Origin: Candidatus Dependentiae bacterium
GTDB taxonomy: Bacteria > Babelota > Babeliae > Babelales > RVW-14
Direction: 5' to 3'
Assembly: GCA_018266175.1 (NCBI GenBank)
Contig: JAFEAY010000025.1
Coordinates: 221,003-285,002 of the forward strand
Length of the DNA stretch: 64,000 nt
The notes under the pieces were generated by a model. That model did not search any database, had not been told where the DNA came from, and saw only the letters and a list, made by a program, of their open reading frames with translations. Positions 19,320 through 28,900 of the stretch are shown here, in pieces (within the stretch, counting starts at the first letter, position 1; the number at the start of each line of letters is the position of its first letter). Made by a program: the position numbers and the translations under genes.

Positions 19320-20675
19320 TCACGATTCAATCAGCAGCATTATGGCATTCAGAAGATTTTTATTCTTTTTGCTCATAACCTGTGCAACAGCATACAAAGG
19401 TAATGATTTTATTTTTTGGTACTCAGAATAGTTGTTCGTTGAAATGCGTATGCCGTACTCCGTCGACATATGGCTTTCAAGGAATAATTGAAGACTTTTC
19501 AGGGTTTTGCCCGATCCACTTTTTACTTCAAGGGGGATAATTTCATTATTAAGTTGTATCAAATAATCAATCTCAGCTTCACTTCCACGCGATTCCCTAT
19601 GCCAGTAATAAATATTTTTTTTGGCATGAGGACTTTCATAAGCAAGCATTTCTTGACCTACCAATGCTTCTACAAGAGAACCTTTATTAACAAATTGTGC
19701 AAGCGGATCTAAAAACCATCCCGAAATGTCGAGGTCAAGAAGTGTTTGCGCAAGTGCAATATCAAGAAAAATAACCTTGTAATCTTGAGGGTCTGCTTGT
19801 GCTCCAAGAGGAATTCCTTGTCCTGATGAATGGAAAACTTTGTGCACAACTCCTGCTGCTACAAGAAGGTCAAGCGCTGGTGCAAGTTCTCGCTTTCGGT
19901 AATCACCTTCGACGGTTGTGTATTTAAATTTTCTCCCCAGTTGTACCGGTATATGTTTGAATACCGATTCAACATATTTGATTTGCAATCGTTTAGCATA
20001 TTTTTCAAAATCTTGACGATAGCTGTCTAGAATTGTCGCATGAACCTTTGCGCAGTTTAAAGGCTCTTTTGATGCCTGCCAACGAGCTACTACTTGTGGC
20101 ATGCCTCCAAGCGCAAGGTAATCGCCCACAAGCGCAAGAGCTTTGTCATGAACAACAGTACTCATTTCTTGTTCTGGATTATGATGAATAATTTCTTTAA
20201 GCAAAACCGTGTGGTTGAGTGCTGCTAGAAATTCTACAAACGAGAGCGGAAACATGTAGAGAGATTGTACTCTGCCAACAGGAATTCCAACTTGTTCAAT
20301 TGCAAAATCTAACAACGATCCTGCTGCAACAACGTGAAGCTCTGGCATTTTTTCATAGAAATATCGCAGAGCAGTAATTGCTCGTGGAACCACTTGTATT
20401 TCATCAATAAACAAAAGCGTTGAACCCGGAATAATATTTTTTTGAGTAATGACAGAAAGTTCAGCGATCATACGATCGGGGTCAAGATTTTTTTCAAAAA
20501 TGATACGCGCTTCAGGTGTTTCTTCTAGATTGATTTCAACAAATTTTGGGAATGATTCACCTAACTTGCGTACCGAAAATGTTTTGCCAACCTGGCGTGC
20601 ACCTCTGAGTAGGAGGGGCATTCGGTAAGGATCACTCTTCCAAGAATTCAAGTAATAATCGATCAGTCGCTTCAT
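19320..20675 (-). CDS. AAA_14 / DUF4143 ATP-binding protein
   Basis: A 451-residue protein of the widespread AAA_14 plus DUF4143 family. Near residues 22-33, LLRGARQVGKTFSV is the Walker A loop, and around residue 92, STLLFIDEIQ is Walker B. The C-terminal half contains the DUF4143 pattern, ending YYWHRESRGSEAEIDYLIQLNNEIIPLEVKSGSGKT, in which E, D and ExK resemble a PD-(D/E)xK-like nuclease core. Function is not established for the family; toxin, defence and mobile-element links have been proposed. Two direct repeats lie 40-100 bases upstream of the start. Its stop is only six bases from the convergent MFS stop. Confidence 0.85.
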   Translation of the reverse strand: MKRLIDYYLNSWKSDPYRMPLLLRGARQVGKTFSVRKLGESFPKFVEINLEETPEARIIFEKNLDPDRMIAELSVITQKNIIPGSTLLFIDEIQVVPRAITALRYFYEKMPELHVVAAGSLLDFAIEQVGIPVGRVQSLYMFPLSFVEFLAALNHTVLLKEIIHHNPEQEMSTVVHDKALALVGDYLALGGMPQVVARWQASKEPLNCAKVHATILDSYRQDFEKYAKRLQIKYVESVFKHIPVQLGRKFKYTTVEGDYRKRELAPALDLLVAAGVVHKVFHSSGQGIPLGAQADPQDYKVIFLDIALAQTLLDLDISGWFLDPLAQFVNKGSLVEALVGQEMLAYESPHAKKNIYYWHRESRGSEAEIDYLIQLNNEIIPLEVKSGSGKTLKSLQLFLESHMSTEYGIRISTNNYSEYQKIKSLPLYAVAQVMSKKNKNLLNAIMLLIES

Positions 20676-20997
20676 CTCACACCTTTCTGGTTAATAATCA
20701 GACTTATTTTGAATGAATTTTGGTCAAAAATCAAGGATATAGCGATAATTTTTTGGTCAAAAATCAAAGATAAGGGGTAGTCTTGTGTATAATGTGATTT
20801 ACATTGTACAATTTTTTTAGGTATGATTTTTTAGAAAGAATGTTTTTAAACTTGAGGATGATTAGATCATGTTAAAGTTGGTGTGTATGGAGAAAAATAT
20901 CAAGATCTCTATTTCCATTACCAACTTAAATTAATTAAAAGGACCGTTTCAACTGTTGGCGATAATGCACTTGATGGCCTTGTGAGAGGTTAAAAAC
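20676..20997. other. Intergenic stretch with a short ORF remnant
   Basis: This 322-base gap holds the direct repeats described separately and an open stretch at 20862-20993 on the plus strand. That stretch encodes about 43 residues ending at TAA (VKVGVYGEKYQDLYFHYQL then about 20 more). It has no ATG or Shine-Dalgarno, so it may be a fragment of a lost gene. Nothing else is recognised. Confidence 0.35.
20718..20772. repeat. Direct repeat upstream of the DUF4143 gene
   Basis: TTTGGTCAAAAATCAAGGATA is repeated 33 bases later as TTTGGTCAAAAATCAAAGATA, about three helical turns apart, within 100 bases upstream of the minus-strand start at 20675. The placement fits tandem operator half-sites. Confidence 0.55.
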
Positions 20998-22746
20998 TCA
21001 GCAAAAATTGATCATTTGCTCTTGCCAAAGTTTTTGATACAAACCACAACTACTGAGCAACTCGTCATGCGTTCCATGCTCGACAATCTCTCCTTGGTCA
21101 AGAACGAGAATCTCATCTGCGTGACTTACGGTCGATAATCGATGAGCGACAATAAGTGTTGTAACATCAAAAGAGAGAGCTAAGATATTTTTTTGAATTT
21201 CATGCTCGGTGTAACTATCAAGTGAAGAGGTAGCTTCATCAAAGACATTAATTAATGGTTTTTTCAGCAAAGCTCGAGCAATGCCAACACGTTGCTTTTC
21301 ACCTCCAGATAATTTGAGACCCCGCTCTCCTACGAGTGTGTCGTAACCGCTTGGCAATTTTTGTATAAGTTGATCGATTTGTGCTTGTTGTGCGGCTTGT
21401 TCAATTTCTTGCTGCGTTGCTGCTATATTGCCATACGCTATATTGTACCTAATCGTATTATTAAAGAGCACTACATCCTGTGGAACAATGGAGATTAAAT
21501 TTTTGATCGAATCTTGAGCAACATTTCGAATGTCTTGTCCATTTATAAGAATAGCTCCATCGTTCACGTCAAAAAGCCTAAAAAGCAATTTTATAATGGT
21601 CGACTTACCTGATCCAGAGGGGCCAACTAATGCAACTGTTTTACCTGGTGCAACCGTAAACGATATATTTTTTAGAATCGGCCGTTCTGCTGAGTAGCCA
21701 AATGAGACATTCTTAAAAATAATTTCAACTTCTTTTGGTGACAAAACTTTGGCATCAGGAGCATCTTTTATCTCTGGTTCTTCTTGCAGAAGATCATGAA
21801 TCTGTACAACATCTTGCAGCCCCTTGCGTACCTGTCCAAATGCATATACAACGTGTTGGAGTGGCATAATAAATTGCAAAAAATACCCATTAATTAAAAC
21901 AAACTCAGCAAGCGAACTACTACCATTTAATACTCGTTTTCCAGTTATAAACGTAACGATTACAAATGCTGAACCAATGATAAAAACCTGAGAGAGACTT
22001 AACCATGTTTCGATTACTTGCCGTAGGATACCCGCCTGTTTTTGCTCTTCAAATAATGCTTTGCATTGTTGATAGTCGGCGTGCTGGTTTGCAAAGTACT
22101 TGCTTGTTTCAATATTAATGAGGCTGTCAAGCATGGTAGCTCCAGCTTGTCCTCGCTTTTCATTATAGGTTGCTTGAGCCGTATTAATCTTACTCATCAT
22201 GAAATAGTTTATTACGACAAACAGTGCAAAAAGTATGAGTAGCCCTAAGCAATGCAGCAATCCATAATAGTAAAATAAGATCAGCATCGTGCAGGCAAAT
22301 TCAAAACAGACTGGCAACAAAAAAAATAGAAAGCTCCACATAACCGTTTCACAACCAGTCTGTGCACGATCAAGAGCGGTGAAAAGCGCTCCTGTTTTGC
22401 GGTCTAAATGAAAACGAAGCGATAATGCATGCAGATGTTCAAAAACTCGTAAACTAATCTGAGCAATAGTGCTTTCTGTAACATGCACCATGATAAGCGA
22501 TCGAATTTGTCCAAGTGCTTGTGTTGCAATCCAGAGCAATCCGTATCCTACAAGCAAAACAAGCGACAATAAAGAAACATCTGTTTTTGGAGTAGATAAC
22601 TGGCGAACTATTTCGCTTAAAACAAGCGGCAAGCTCATGGTTAATAGTGATCCTAAAATTGTTAAAAAAAATGATATGCCAGTTTTTATGATGAGCTTTT
22701 TGTCTTGTAAGATAAGTGAGAAAAAAGAGAAGAAAAGCGATGTCAT
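20998..22746 (-). CDS. ABC exporter of the lasso peptide cluster (D protein), Atm1-like
   Basis: A 582-residue fused permease-ATPase half-transporter expected to export the mature lasso peptide and so give self-protection. The membrane domain (about residues 1-310) includes SLRFHLDRKTGALFTALDRAQTG, the loop seen in Atm1/HMT-type exporters. The nucleotide-binding domain has GPSGSGKST (Walker A, near 375), LSGGEKQRVGIARALL (signature, near 478), INVFDEATSSLD (Walker B) and AHRLSTV (H-loop). It lies directly downstream of two lasso precursor genes on the same strand, which gives the role; alone it could be called a generic Atm1-like exporter. A terminator at 22772-22803 probably lowers its expression relative to the precursors. 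Confidence 0.88.
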   Translation of the reverse strand: MTSLFFSFFSLILQDKKLIIKTGISFFLTILGSLLTMSLPLVLSEIVRQLSTPKTDVSLLSLVLLVGYGLLWIATQALGQIRSLIMVHVTESTIAQISLRVFEHLHALSLRFHLDRKTGALFTALDRAQTGCETVMWSFLFFLLPVCFEFACTMLILFYYYGLLHCLGLLILFALFVVINYFMMSKINTAQATYNEKRGQAGATMLDSLINIETSKYFANQHADYQQCKALFEEQKQAGILRQVIETWLSLSQVFIIGSAFVIVTFITGKRVLNGSSSLAEFVLINGYFLQFIMPLQHVVYAFGQVRKGLQDVVQIHDLLQEEPEIKDAPDAKVLSPKEVEIIFKNVSFGYSAERPILKNISFTVAPGKTVALVGPSGSGKSTIIKLLFRLFDVNDGAILINGQDIRNVAQDSIKNLISIVPQDVVLFNNTIRYNIAYGNIAATQQEIEQAAQQAQIDQLIQKLPSGYDTLVGERGLKLSGGEKQRVGIARALLKKPLINVFDEATSSLDSYTEHEIQKNILALSFDVTTLIVAHRLSTVSHADEILVLDQGEIVEHGTHDELLSSCGLYQKLWQEQMINFC

Positions 22747-22771
22747 ATGTGTAGCTCGTTTTTTGAAAGAG

Positions 22772-22803
22772 AAGAAAAAAGGTCCAGCAATTTGCTGGAC
22801 CTT
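22772..22803 (-). terminator. Terminator/attenuator between precursor genes and exporter
   Basis: On the minus strand AAGGTCCAGC, a five-base loop and GCTGGACC are followed by TTTTTTC. This is a canonical rho-independent structure between the second precursor stop and the exporter start. Partial read-through would give more precursor mRNA than exporter mRNA. Confidence 0.8.
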
Positions 22804-22827
22804 AAACTATTTGTAGAACTATAAATT

Positions 22828-22944
22828 TCATTCTCGAACATTAAGAGTAGGGCGGTGATGTTCTGAAAATGTACGCGTCCTTATTCCCAGTGTTAGCTCA
22901 GAAACCATCCCCAATTCTTGAGTATTTTCTAATTTATTGCTCAT
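22828..22944 (-). CDS. Lasso peptide precursor 1 (A1)
   Basis: A 38-residue peptide, too short for most gene callers: 19-residue leader MSNKLENTQELGMVSELTL, then a 19-residue core beginning GIRTRTFSEHH. Lasso hallmarks are present: Thr at -2 of the leader, Gly at -8, Gly as core residue 1 and Glu at core position 9, predicting a nine-residue Gly1-Glu9 macrolactam. The tail contains Arg, Pro and Thr and ends VRE; plug residues could be the His or Arg after the ring. The leader end is almost identical to that of the neighbouring precursor. GAGAAAAA serves as a weak Shine-Dalgarno. It lies between precursor 2 and the exporter. Confidence 0.88.
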   Translation of the reverse strand: MSNKLENTQELGMVSELTLGIRTRTFSEHHRPTLNVRE

Positions 22945-22967
22945 GGATTTTTCTCGATTATTTTGTA

Positions 22968-23087
22968 TCAATCACGATCAGTTTTGCTCCATAAGAGCAT
23001 TCTTCCATGTTCTTGTGTAGTACCATTTTTATAGCCAAGTGTTAGTTCTGAAGCCATACCAAGTTCAACTATATGTTTATTTTCCAT
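22968..23087 (-). CDS. Lasso peptide precursor 2 (A2)
   Basis: A 39-residue peptide with a 17-residue leader MENKHIVELGMASELTL and a 22-residue core that starts GYKNGTTQE and continues HGRM. Thr at -2, Gly at -8, Gly1 and Glu9 again predict a Gly1-Glu9 ring. The core shares only G1, T6, E9 and H10 of its first ten residues with precursor 1, while the leaders share ELGM-x-SELTLG. This is the divergence pattern of paralogous lasso precursors processed by one set of enzymes. The tail holds Arg, Met, Leu, Trp and Lys, any of which could act as plug. AAGAAAG lies upstream, and a sigma70-type promoter sits 40-70 bases before the ATG. Confidence 0.88.
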   Translation of the reverse strand: MENKHIVELGMASELTLGYKNGTTQEHGRMLLWSKTDRD

Positions 23088-23128
23088 GATTGATCTTTCT
23101 TAAAATGATTAAAAAAATTTTCAGATGA

Positions 23129-23157
23129 GTTATATCATAAGCGATTTAATATTTCAA
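23129..23157 (-). promoter_or_regulatory. Promoter for the lasso precursor/exporter operon
   Basis: On the minus strand TTGAAA (23157-23152) and TATAAC (23134-23129) are separated by 17 bases, each one mismatch from the sigma70 consensus. Transcription would start near 23122, about 35 bases before the precursor 2 ATG. Confidence 0.65.
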
Positions 23158-23236
23158 TATAAAAAAATAAGCTTTTTAAGGTAATTATTCTTAGTGATTT
23201 GTTTCATGATTATTTTTTATAAAAGTAAAAAAACGG

Positions 23237-23264
23237 TTGTTTTAAAGTAAAAAAAAAATATACT
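23237..23264 (+). promoter_or_regulatory. Candidate promoter for lasso B-C operon
   Basis: TTGTTT and TATACT are spaced by 16 bases, with an A-tract between them. A start near 23271 would give a leader of about 70 bases. The whole 256-base divergent region is strongly AT-rich, so chance matches are a risk. Confidence 0.45.
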
Positions 23265-23343
23265 GCTCGTTACTTAAAATTATAAGCATAAGCTCGTGTG
23301 TTAATGTATTTTTTGCTGTCTTGCTTACTCTCAAAAGAGTTGT

Positions 23344-24102
23344 ATGAAAAAAATTTTTTTTGAATTATCAAAATCAGTGTACGCAGCTCAAACTGATAGT
23401 GGAATTATTGTGCTTGATGCACAAAAAGATAAATATATCAGTATAGCGGGAACATCGGCAACTTTTCTTAAAACAGTGGTTGAGCAAGCAATTACCATCC
23501 AAGATAATTTTTTTTCTTGTGACGTGCATGCCGATCAGCAAGAATCATTCAATCAAGATATTCATTATTTTCTAGAAAAAAAAATCATTAAAAAACGAGA
23601 TACATCTTGCGCTGTGCGCTCTATTAAAAAAGCACTCGAGCCTGGCGGCCTTGCAGATTATCAATGGGATAGAAAAGAAAAATTTGTAGAATCAACTCAA
23701 GCTTCGTGGTTTCTTACATTTAAATTTTTGTATCTCGTTTTTCGCGTTGATTGTGCTTTACGTCGAAACGGGATTGTCGGTATTTTAAAAAAAATTGAAG
23801 TCTACAAAAAAAAGCATGCAATATATCAAGACTTGATGCTTCAGGATATACAAACACTCTCAAACGCACTTGATAGAGCGTGCAGTATCTATCCGAAAAA
23901 AATTTTCTGTCTTGCCTGGGCTTCGGCGTTTACGCTCATGGCGCTTAAAATGGGCTATAAATGCAATTTAGTAATTGGCGTTCAGTCACCACCTTTTTAT
24001 GCACATGCATGGGCGCAAGTTGGTGATTTAGTCATTAATGATGATTCAATCATAAAATCGCGTCTTGCAATTATCTTAGCAACCCCTTTTAGCAACGAAT
24101 AA
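23344..24102 (+). CDS. Lasso peptide B protein: fused RRE (B1) and leader peptidase (B2)
   Basis: A 252-residue fusion. Residues about 1-85 form a PqqD-like RiPP recognition element (YAAQTDSGIIVLDAQKDKYISIAG, then an FLEKKIIKKR helix) that should bind the leader. Residues about 120-252 are the transglutaminase-like cysteine protease that removes it: KIFCLAWASAFTLM carries Cys189, YAHAWAQV carries His221 and VINDDS carries Asp233, the expected Cys-His-Asp triad, with NLVIGVQSPPF in the usual place. The fused arrangement is like McjB-type enzymes, but with an N-terminal RRE. The cyclase gene follows after five bases, implying translational coupling. Only a weak Shine-Dalgarno (AAAAGAG) is seen. 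Confidence 0.9.
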   Translation: MKKIFFELSKSVYAAQTDSGIIVLDAQKDKYISIAGTSATFLKTVVEQAITIQDNFFSCDVHADQQESFNQDIHYFLEKKIIKKRDTSCAVRSIKKALEPGGLADYQWDRKEKFVESTQASWFLTFKFLYLVFRVDCALRRNGIVGILKKIEVYKKKHAIYQDLMLQDIQTLSNALDRACSIYPKKIFCLAWASAFTLMALKMGYKCNLVIGVQSPPFYAHAWAQVGDLVINDDSIIKSRLAIILATPFSNE

Positions 24103-24107
24103 TATGT

Positions 24108-25901
24108 ATGTCTTTTATTGCTGGTGCTTTTTTAAAAAAGAATAATAACTCTGTTATCGCAACAATCACTCAGGTAGCTCAAAAGCTGATTACACAAGAA
24201 TCGTCAATCATAGTTCATGAACCGCACTGTTTTGTTGTAGCCGGCAAGCGAGTTGGTGAGTCTGATGCTGAAAAAGTAACATCGGTTTCCAATCGAGCAT
24301 TGTTTGCGGGAAGACTATTTAGTAAAAATTTATATGCCCCGCATGAGCTTACCAAACGTGATATTGATGCTATTCAAGCATCACACGGTAAATTTTTAGC
24401 GCAACATTTTTGGGGCAGGTACATTGTTCTCACCATTGACCAAGAGGGTAAAACGATTTCCCTTTTTAAAGATCCACAAGGCTTGGCAACAGTGTTTATT
24501 ACTGAACAAGAAGATGCAATATACTTTGCATCTGAACTTCTTGCTTTGTATGATTTGCTTCCAAATAAACCAGAAATCGATTGGGAATACTTCGCCTCGT
24601 TTCTTGTTGGGTCACAACACCTAACAACTCGAACACCATTTAAAGGGATTATTGAATTGTTTGCCGGTTGTGGAGTTACTTTGTCTTTCCAAGGAATTGG
24701 AAAGCAAAGTGTTTTCTGGAATCCAACCGAGCTTACTCATGATCAACAAGCCGATGAAGCTTATGAAAATAATTTAATTCAAACATTTTCACGATGCGTT
24801 AAAGCATGGACACATAATGTTCCTAGCATTGTTGCTGAACTTTCTGGAGGTATTGATTCTTCATCGGTACTCATGATGCTTGAAGATGCTTTAGAATCTG
24901 ATCAAAAAGTTGTTGCATGCAATTTCTATCATCCTGCAGTTGCATCGTCTGATGAACGAGAGTATGCAAAAAAAGTTGCAATACATTGTAAGACTCAGCT
25001 TGAATTTTTGGATATGAATAATTATCTTCCGTTTGATCATGAAGTTACTGAGCAATTTGACAAACCAACATCATTGCTCCTCTTTCGATACACTGATTTT
25101 ATGCAGTTGTATCCAGGCTATGAAATTATGTCAGGACAAGGCGGAGATCATCTTTTTATGGCGCCATTTCCGGTTGAATCGATTACTGATTACTTCATGG
25201 TTAATGGTTTTAAAGGTATCACTAAAAAAATAAAAGAGACCTGTGCGTATTACCGCATGCCGCTTATGGAAGTGATACAAAAAAACATTAAAACGTATCT
25301 GAGATACAAACTTGGCAAAGGTGAACCGCAAGAAACAATTCCAACAACAAATTGGATGAAGTCGTCTCTTAAAGCTTGTATGCAACCAGCACTTTTTGAT
25401 TTACCATTCAAAGAAGATTTAAAAAAAATTCTACCAGCAAAGCAAGCGCACATAAGTGCAATCTATCAAGCGGTTGCTTTTATTGATCGGGGATATGTTC
25501 AAGCTTACACGCCAGCGATTAATCCCTTGCTGTCACAGCCATTGGTTGAGCTGGCATTATCGGTTCCAACATATGGATTGTATGGAGAAGATATAGATCG
25601 AGCACCCTTTCGGCGTGGGATGTATCGATTAAAAAAACATGACTATATCTGGCGAAAGTCAAAGGGAGAAACCAGTGGCATTTTTATGCTTGGCTTTCGT
25701 AAAAATTTTGAAAAGCTTTCACAGTTGGTGCTTCACGGACGTCTTGCGCAAGAAGGTTTAATTGATCCTGAACTTTTGCATACACATCTTCAAAAAATAA
25801 TGCATGGAAAGAACGATGATCTTTGGACCGTCATTAATCTGATATCGATAGAACTATGGTTCAAATCATGGAATCAAAAACTAAACGGAGCTGCATCATG
25901 A
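24108..25901 (+). CDS. Lasso peptide C protein: macrolactam-forming cyclase
   Basis: A 597-residue asparagine-synthetase-B homologue. The N-terminal half resembles the glutaminase domain but lacks the Cys2 nucleophile (it begins MSFIAGAFL), as expected for lasso cyclases. The C-terminal synthetase domain has the ATP pyrophosphatase loop AELSGGIDSSSVLMM (Ser246 onward) and SGQGGDHLF (near 344), which adenylates the Glu9 side chain so that Gly1 can form the isopeptide bond. Length matches McjC-type cyclases (about 510-620). It lies directly after the B gene, and its TGA overlaps the ATG of the MutS-like gene downstream. Context with two precursors rules out ordinary asparagine synthesis. Confidence 0.92.
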   Translation: MSFIAGAFLKKNNNSVIATITQVAQKLITQESSIIVHEPHCFVVAGKRVGESDAEKVTSVSNRALFAGRLFSKNLYAPHELTKRDIDAIQASHGKFLAQHFWGRYIVLTIDQEGKTISLFKDPQGLATVFITEQEDAIYFASELLALYDLLPNKPEIDWEYFASFLVGSQHLTTRTPFKGIIELFAGCGVTLSFQGIGKQSVFWNPTELTHDQQADEAYENNLIQTFSRCVKAWTHNVPSIVAELSGGIDSSSVLMMLEDALESDQKVVACNFYHPAVASSDEREYAKKVAIHCKTQLEFLDMNNYLPFDHEVTEQFDKPTSLLLFRYTDFMQLYPGYEIMSGQGGDHLFMAPFPVESITDYFMVNGFKGITKKIKETCAYYRMPLMEVIQKNIKTYLRYKLGKGEPQETIPTTNWMKSSLKACMQPALFDLPFKEDLKKILPAKQAHISAIYQAVAFIDRGYVQAYTPAINPLLSQPLVELALSVPTYGLYGEDIDRAPFRRGMYRLKKHDYIWRKSKGETSGIFMLGFRKNFEKLSQLVLHGRLAQEGLIDPELLHTHLQKIMHGKNDDLWTVINLISIELWFKSWNQKLNGAAS

Positions 25902-28900
25902 TGAAATATCGATTCTTAAAAATTGTTATTATTTTTTTAGGGATCTTTTTTGCGCAAAAGAGTAGCATTCTTGGAATGGATGTTTTTTATGACGAACTCA
26001 AAAAAGAGAATCTAAAATCTCTTTCAGAAACGCCTCCTCTTATTCCAGACGCTGAGCGTAACGGACGAGCTTCTTTTGCTCGCGAAGAACTTAATGCTAA
26101 AATTTTTCTCTCTGAACAGCAGCGTCGAACACTCGCTTTTGATATTGCTTCAAAGTATGCTCAAAAAGATCCTCATGCAATACCAACAAATATTATTGAT
26201 ATTCAGTCATGGAAAGATTTAGAAATTGTTTGTGGTTCAGGATCTCATCCAGAATGCTCACTCGCATCAAGACTTGATTGTACGTCATCGGAGCTTGGTA
26301 AAGTTCTCTTGTATACGCAGCTTTTGCAGCCTTCAGATGATATTGTAACGATTGAGCAGAAGCAAAAAATTATTGCGACGCTTCTTGAAAATCAAGAAGT
26401 CTTTGAAGAATTAGATAGTTTGCTTGCTGAATTTTTTAAAGACCAGCGTTATGAAAATAACATGATATCTTTTTGGTCTGGAAATGACCTTTTTGAATCG
26501 TATATTCAGTATCCTGAATTTTCAACCGAGCGATTTCAAGCAATAGCTCAATGGTTACAAACAAATGAAATAAATACTCAAATTCAAGAAGGCGGCGACA
26601 TTATTTCATATTCGATTGTTAATCGAGTGAGCGGTGTTATTAGAAGCGGTGCTGAGGTTGCTTTGGGTAATTTAAGAACTCATCCGCTAGTAAAAGATTT
26701 TTGGACTGTTTTCCCGAGTATAAAAGAAACGTTAGTGAACGCTATTCAAAGTGTTCGAGGAGAAAACTGGGCTAACGCTTCGCGGGTTGCAATTACCGAA
26801 GTAATTACAGCGGTTTTTTCTCGTGGAGAAAATAATCGAATGGCGCCCATCATTGCTCCTATGGCATGGTATGCTGCTGGCAAAATGGTTGATATGTCGA
26901 TAATGATTATAGACTCACTCATGAATAATAATATGAGCGAGGGAATTAAAGCTGTTGCTGAACTTAATTCTTGTATGTATAAACGGCTTTTACTTATTGC
27001 TGCATACATTAAATTTATGCAAAAAGTTGGGCTGTGTCTTGATAAAGTGCCAAGAATCAAAGAACTTTTGCCATCGCTTAACGCTCTAACGCTTAATAGT
27101 AACCCTTGTTCATTGTTTTCTTATTTTGCACAAGAATTTCGAGGTCCTGCAACATTTGAACAGTTCATTAACAAGCTGTATGCAATTGGTGACGACGAAA
27201 ACTCATGGCAGAGTAATTACATTGGACGTGTTATTGCAACATACCGAGCTGTTGAGCTGAACAAAGAAAATCTTCTTCCTTCAATAATGGCACTTGCTCA
27301 GCTTGATATGTTCCTTTCGCTTGTGCGATTTTTTAAGAAAAATCAAGAAAATGGCAATCCAATGTGCTATCCATCTTTTGTTCAAGACCATAATTGCAAG
27401 CATCCTGCATTAGTTTTGAAAGACTTTTGGAGTCCTATTATTGCCCATAATCCTGTTCCAAATTCATTGACTCTTGGAGCTGACGGAAAAGAACGCAATG
27501 CATTAATAACAGGACCAAACATGGGTGGAAAGTCGACGACAATGCGCGAGATTATTTTTGTAGTTCTTTTGGGACAATCAGTTGGCATAGTTCCTGCCAA
27601 GCAGGCATGTTTTACTCCTTTTTCTACTATACGAGCGTATCTGAATATTACTGATGATGCAGGAGATGGCATTTCTTTATTTAAAGCAAGCGCTCATCGA
27701 GCATCAGTACTCATTAACGATGCTCAAGAAGAATCTAAATATTCATTGATTACATTTGATGAACTTTTTAATGGTACCAATCCGCGTGGAGGAGAAGCAC
27801 TTGCCTATGCTACACTCAAAAAATTAGGAAGTTCTCTAGATTTTGAGCGTACTATCTCTATTGCCTCAACGCACTATTCTTGTCTACAAGAGCTAGCTCA
27901 AGATCAAGCTGTTAAATTTGAATTCTATAAAATGGCCGATTCACATGATAAAAAAAATCGTTTTAAATTATTACCTGGATGTTATACAACATTTAATGGT
28001 TTTGATATTGCACAAGAATCGGGATTACCAGAATCTATTCTTGCAAATGCTCGACAATACTATGATCAAAAATTTGTGAAGAATTCAGAACTTGAAATGT
28101 TGCTTAAGCTGCTTGCTTACGATATATCTCTTTTGAAAGGGTTTATTATCCCCAATGAAATTCAAAAGTTTGTAGCGCTTATTTTTGTTGCACCGTACAA
28201 TGAGCGTTTCTTTACCCTTGCCAAAGAAAAAAATCTCAACCTTACAACGCTTTTGAGTGAAATCGAAGATCGGGGGCATTTTATACTTCGATATGCTGCT
28301 GAATTGAACATTAAAAATAAGCAATTGCTAGCTCAGCTTGTTTCTTTTGGGGCTCAAGATCCAGATGAATGTTTTCCTGAATATTTTACGGATAATCAAG
28401 TACAATGCATTAATTTGATAGATGATGAAGATTTAGTTCCATCTGATAATAACAATACGGGTGATGACGAAGATGAAGTCGAAAAGTTAAGAGAAAATTT
28501 TAACAATTTCAGCATCAATTCAATGCGTTCTCAAAAATCTAAAAAATCAAAGTTTTTTAAACTTGCGTATACAATCAGAGGAAACCGAGCTTATAAAGAT
28601 TATACCGATGATGAATGCTCATTTGGTCCTGAAGTACCTTCGATAACTCAGGTAACGATAGCAAGTGATACTATTGTGGTGAGAAGCAAAGATAAAATAG
28701 AGCGACAATTTAAAAAGAGTAATGGATGCTTTTTGGGTACGTTTGAAAAGTGTGAAAATACCGATGCATCAAAATATCAAAAAAGAAAAAAACAAAAAAA
28801 GCTTGAAGTTAGCAGCGATCGTTTTTTAGTTAAAATTAAAGACGATGATTTGTACATCGTTGCTGTATACAACAAAAAATTAGAGCATCTTTTTGATCTT

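Noticed and set aside
22469..22816. Plus-strand frame of 115 codons opposite the start of the lasso exporter.
   Set aside because: It is antisense to the exporter membrane domain, and its sequence has no recognisable motif.
24108..25901. Possible ordinary asparagine synthetase B.
   Set aside because: No N-terminal catalytic Cys for glutamine hydrolysis, and adjacent RRE-protease and precursors make the lasso cyclase call much stronger.
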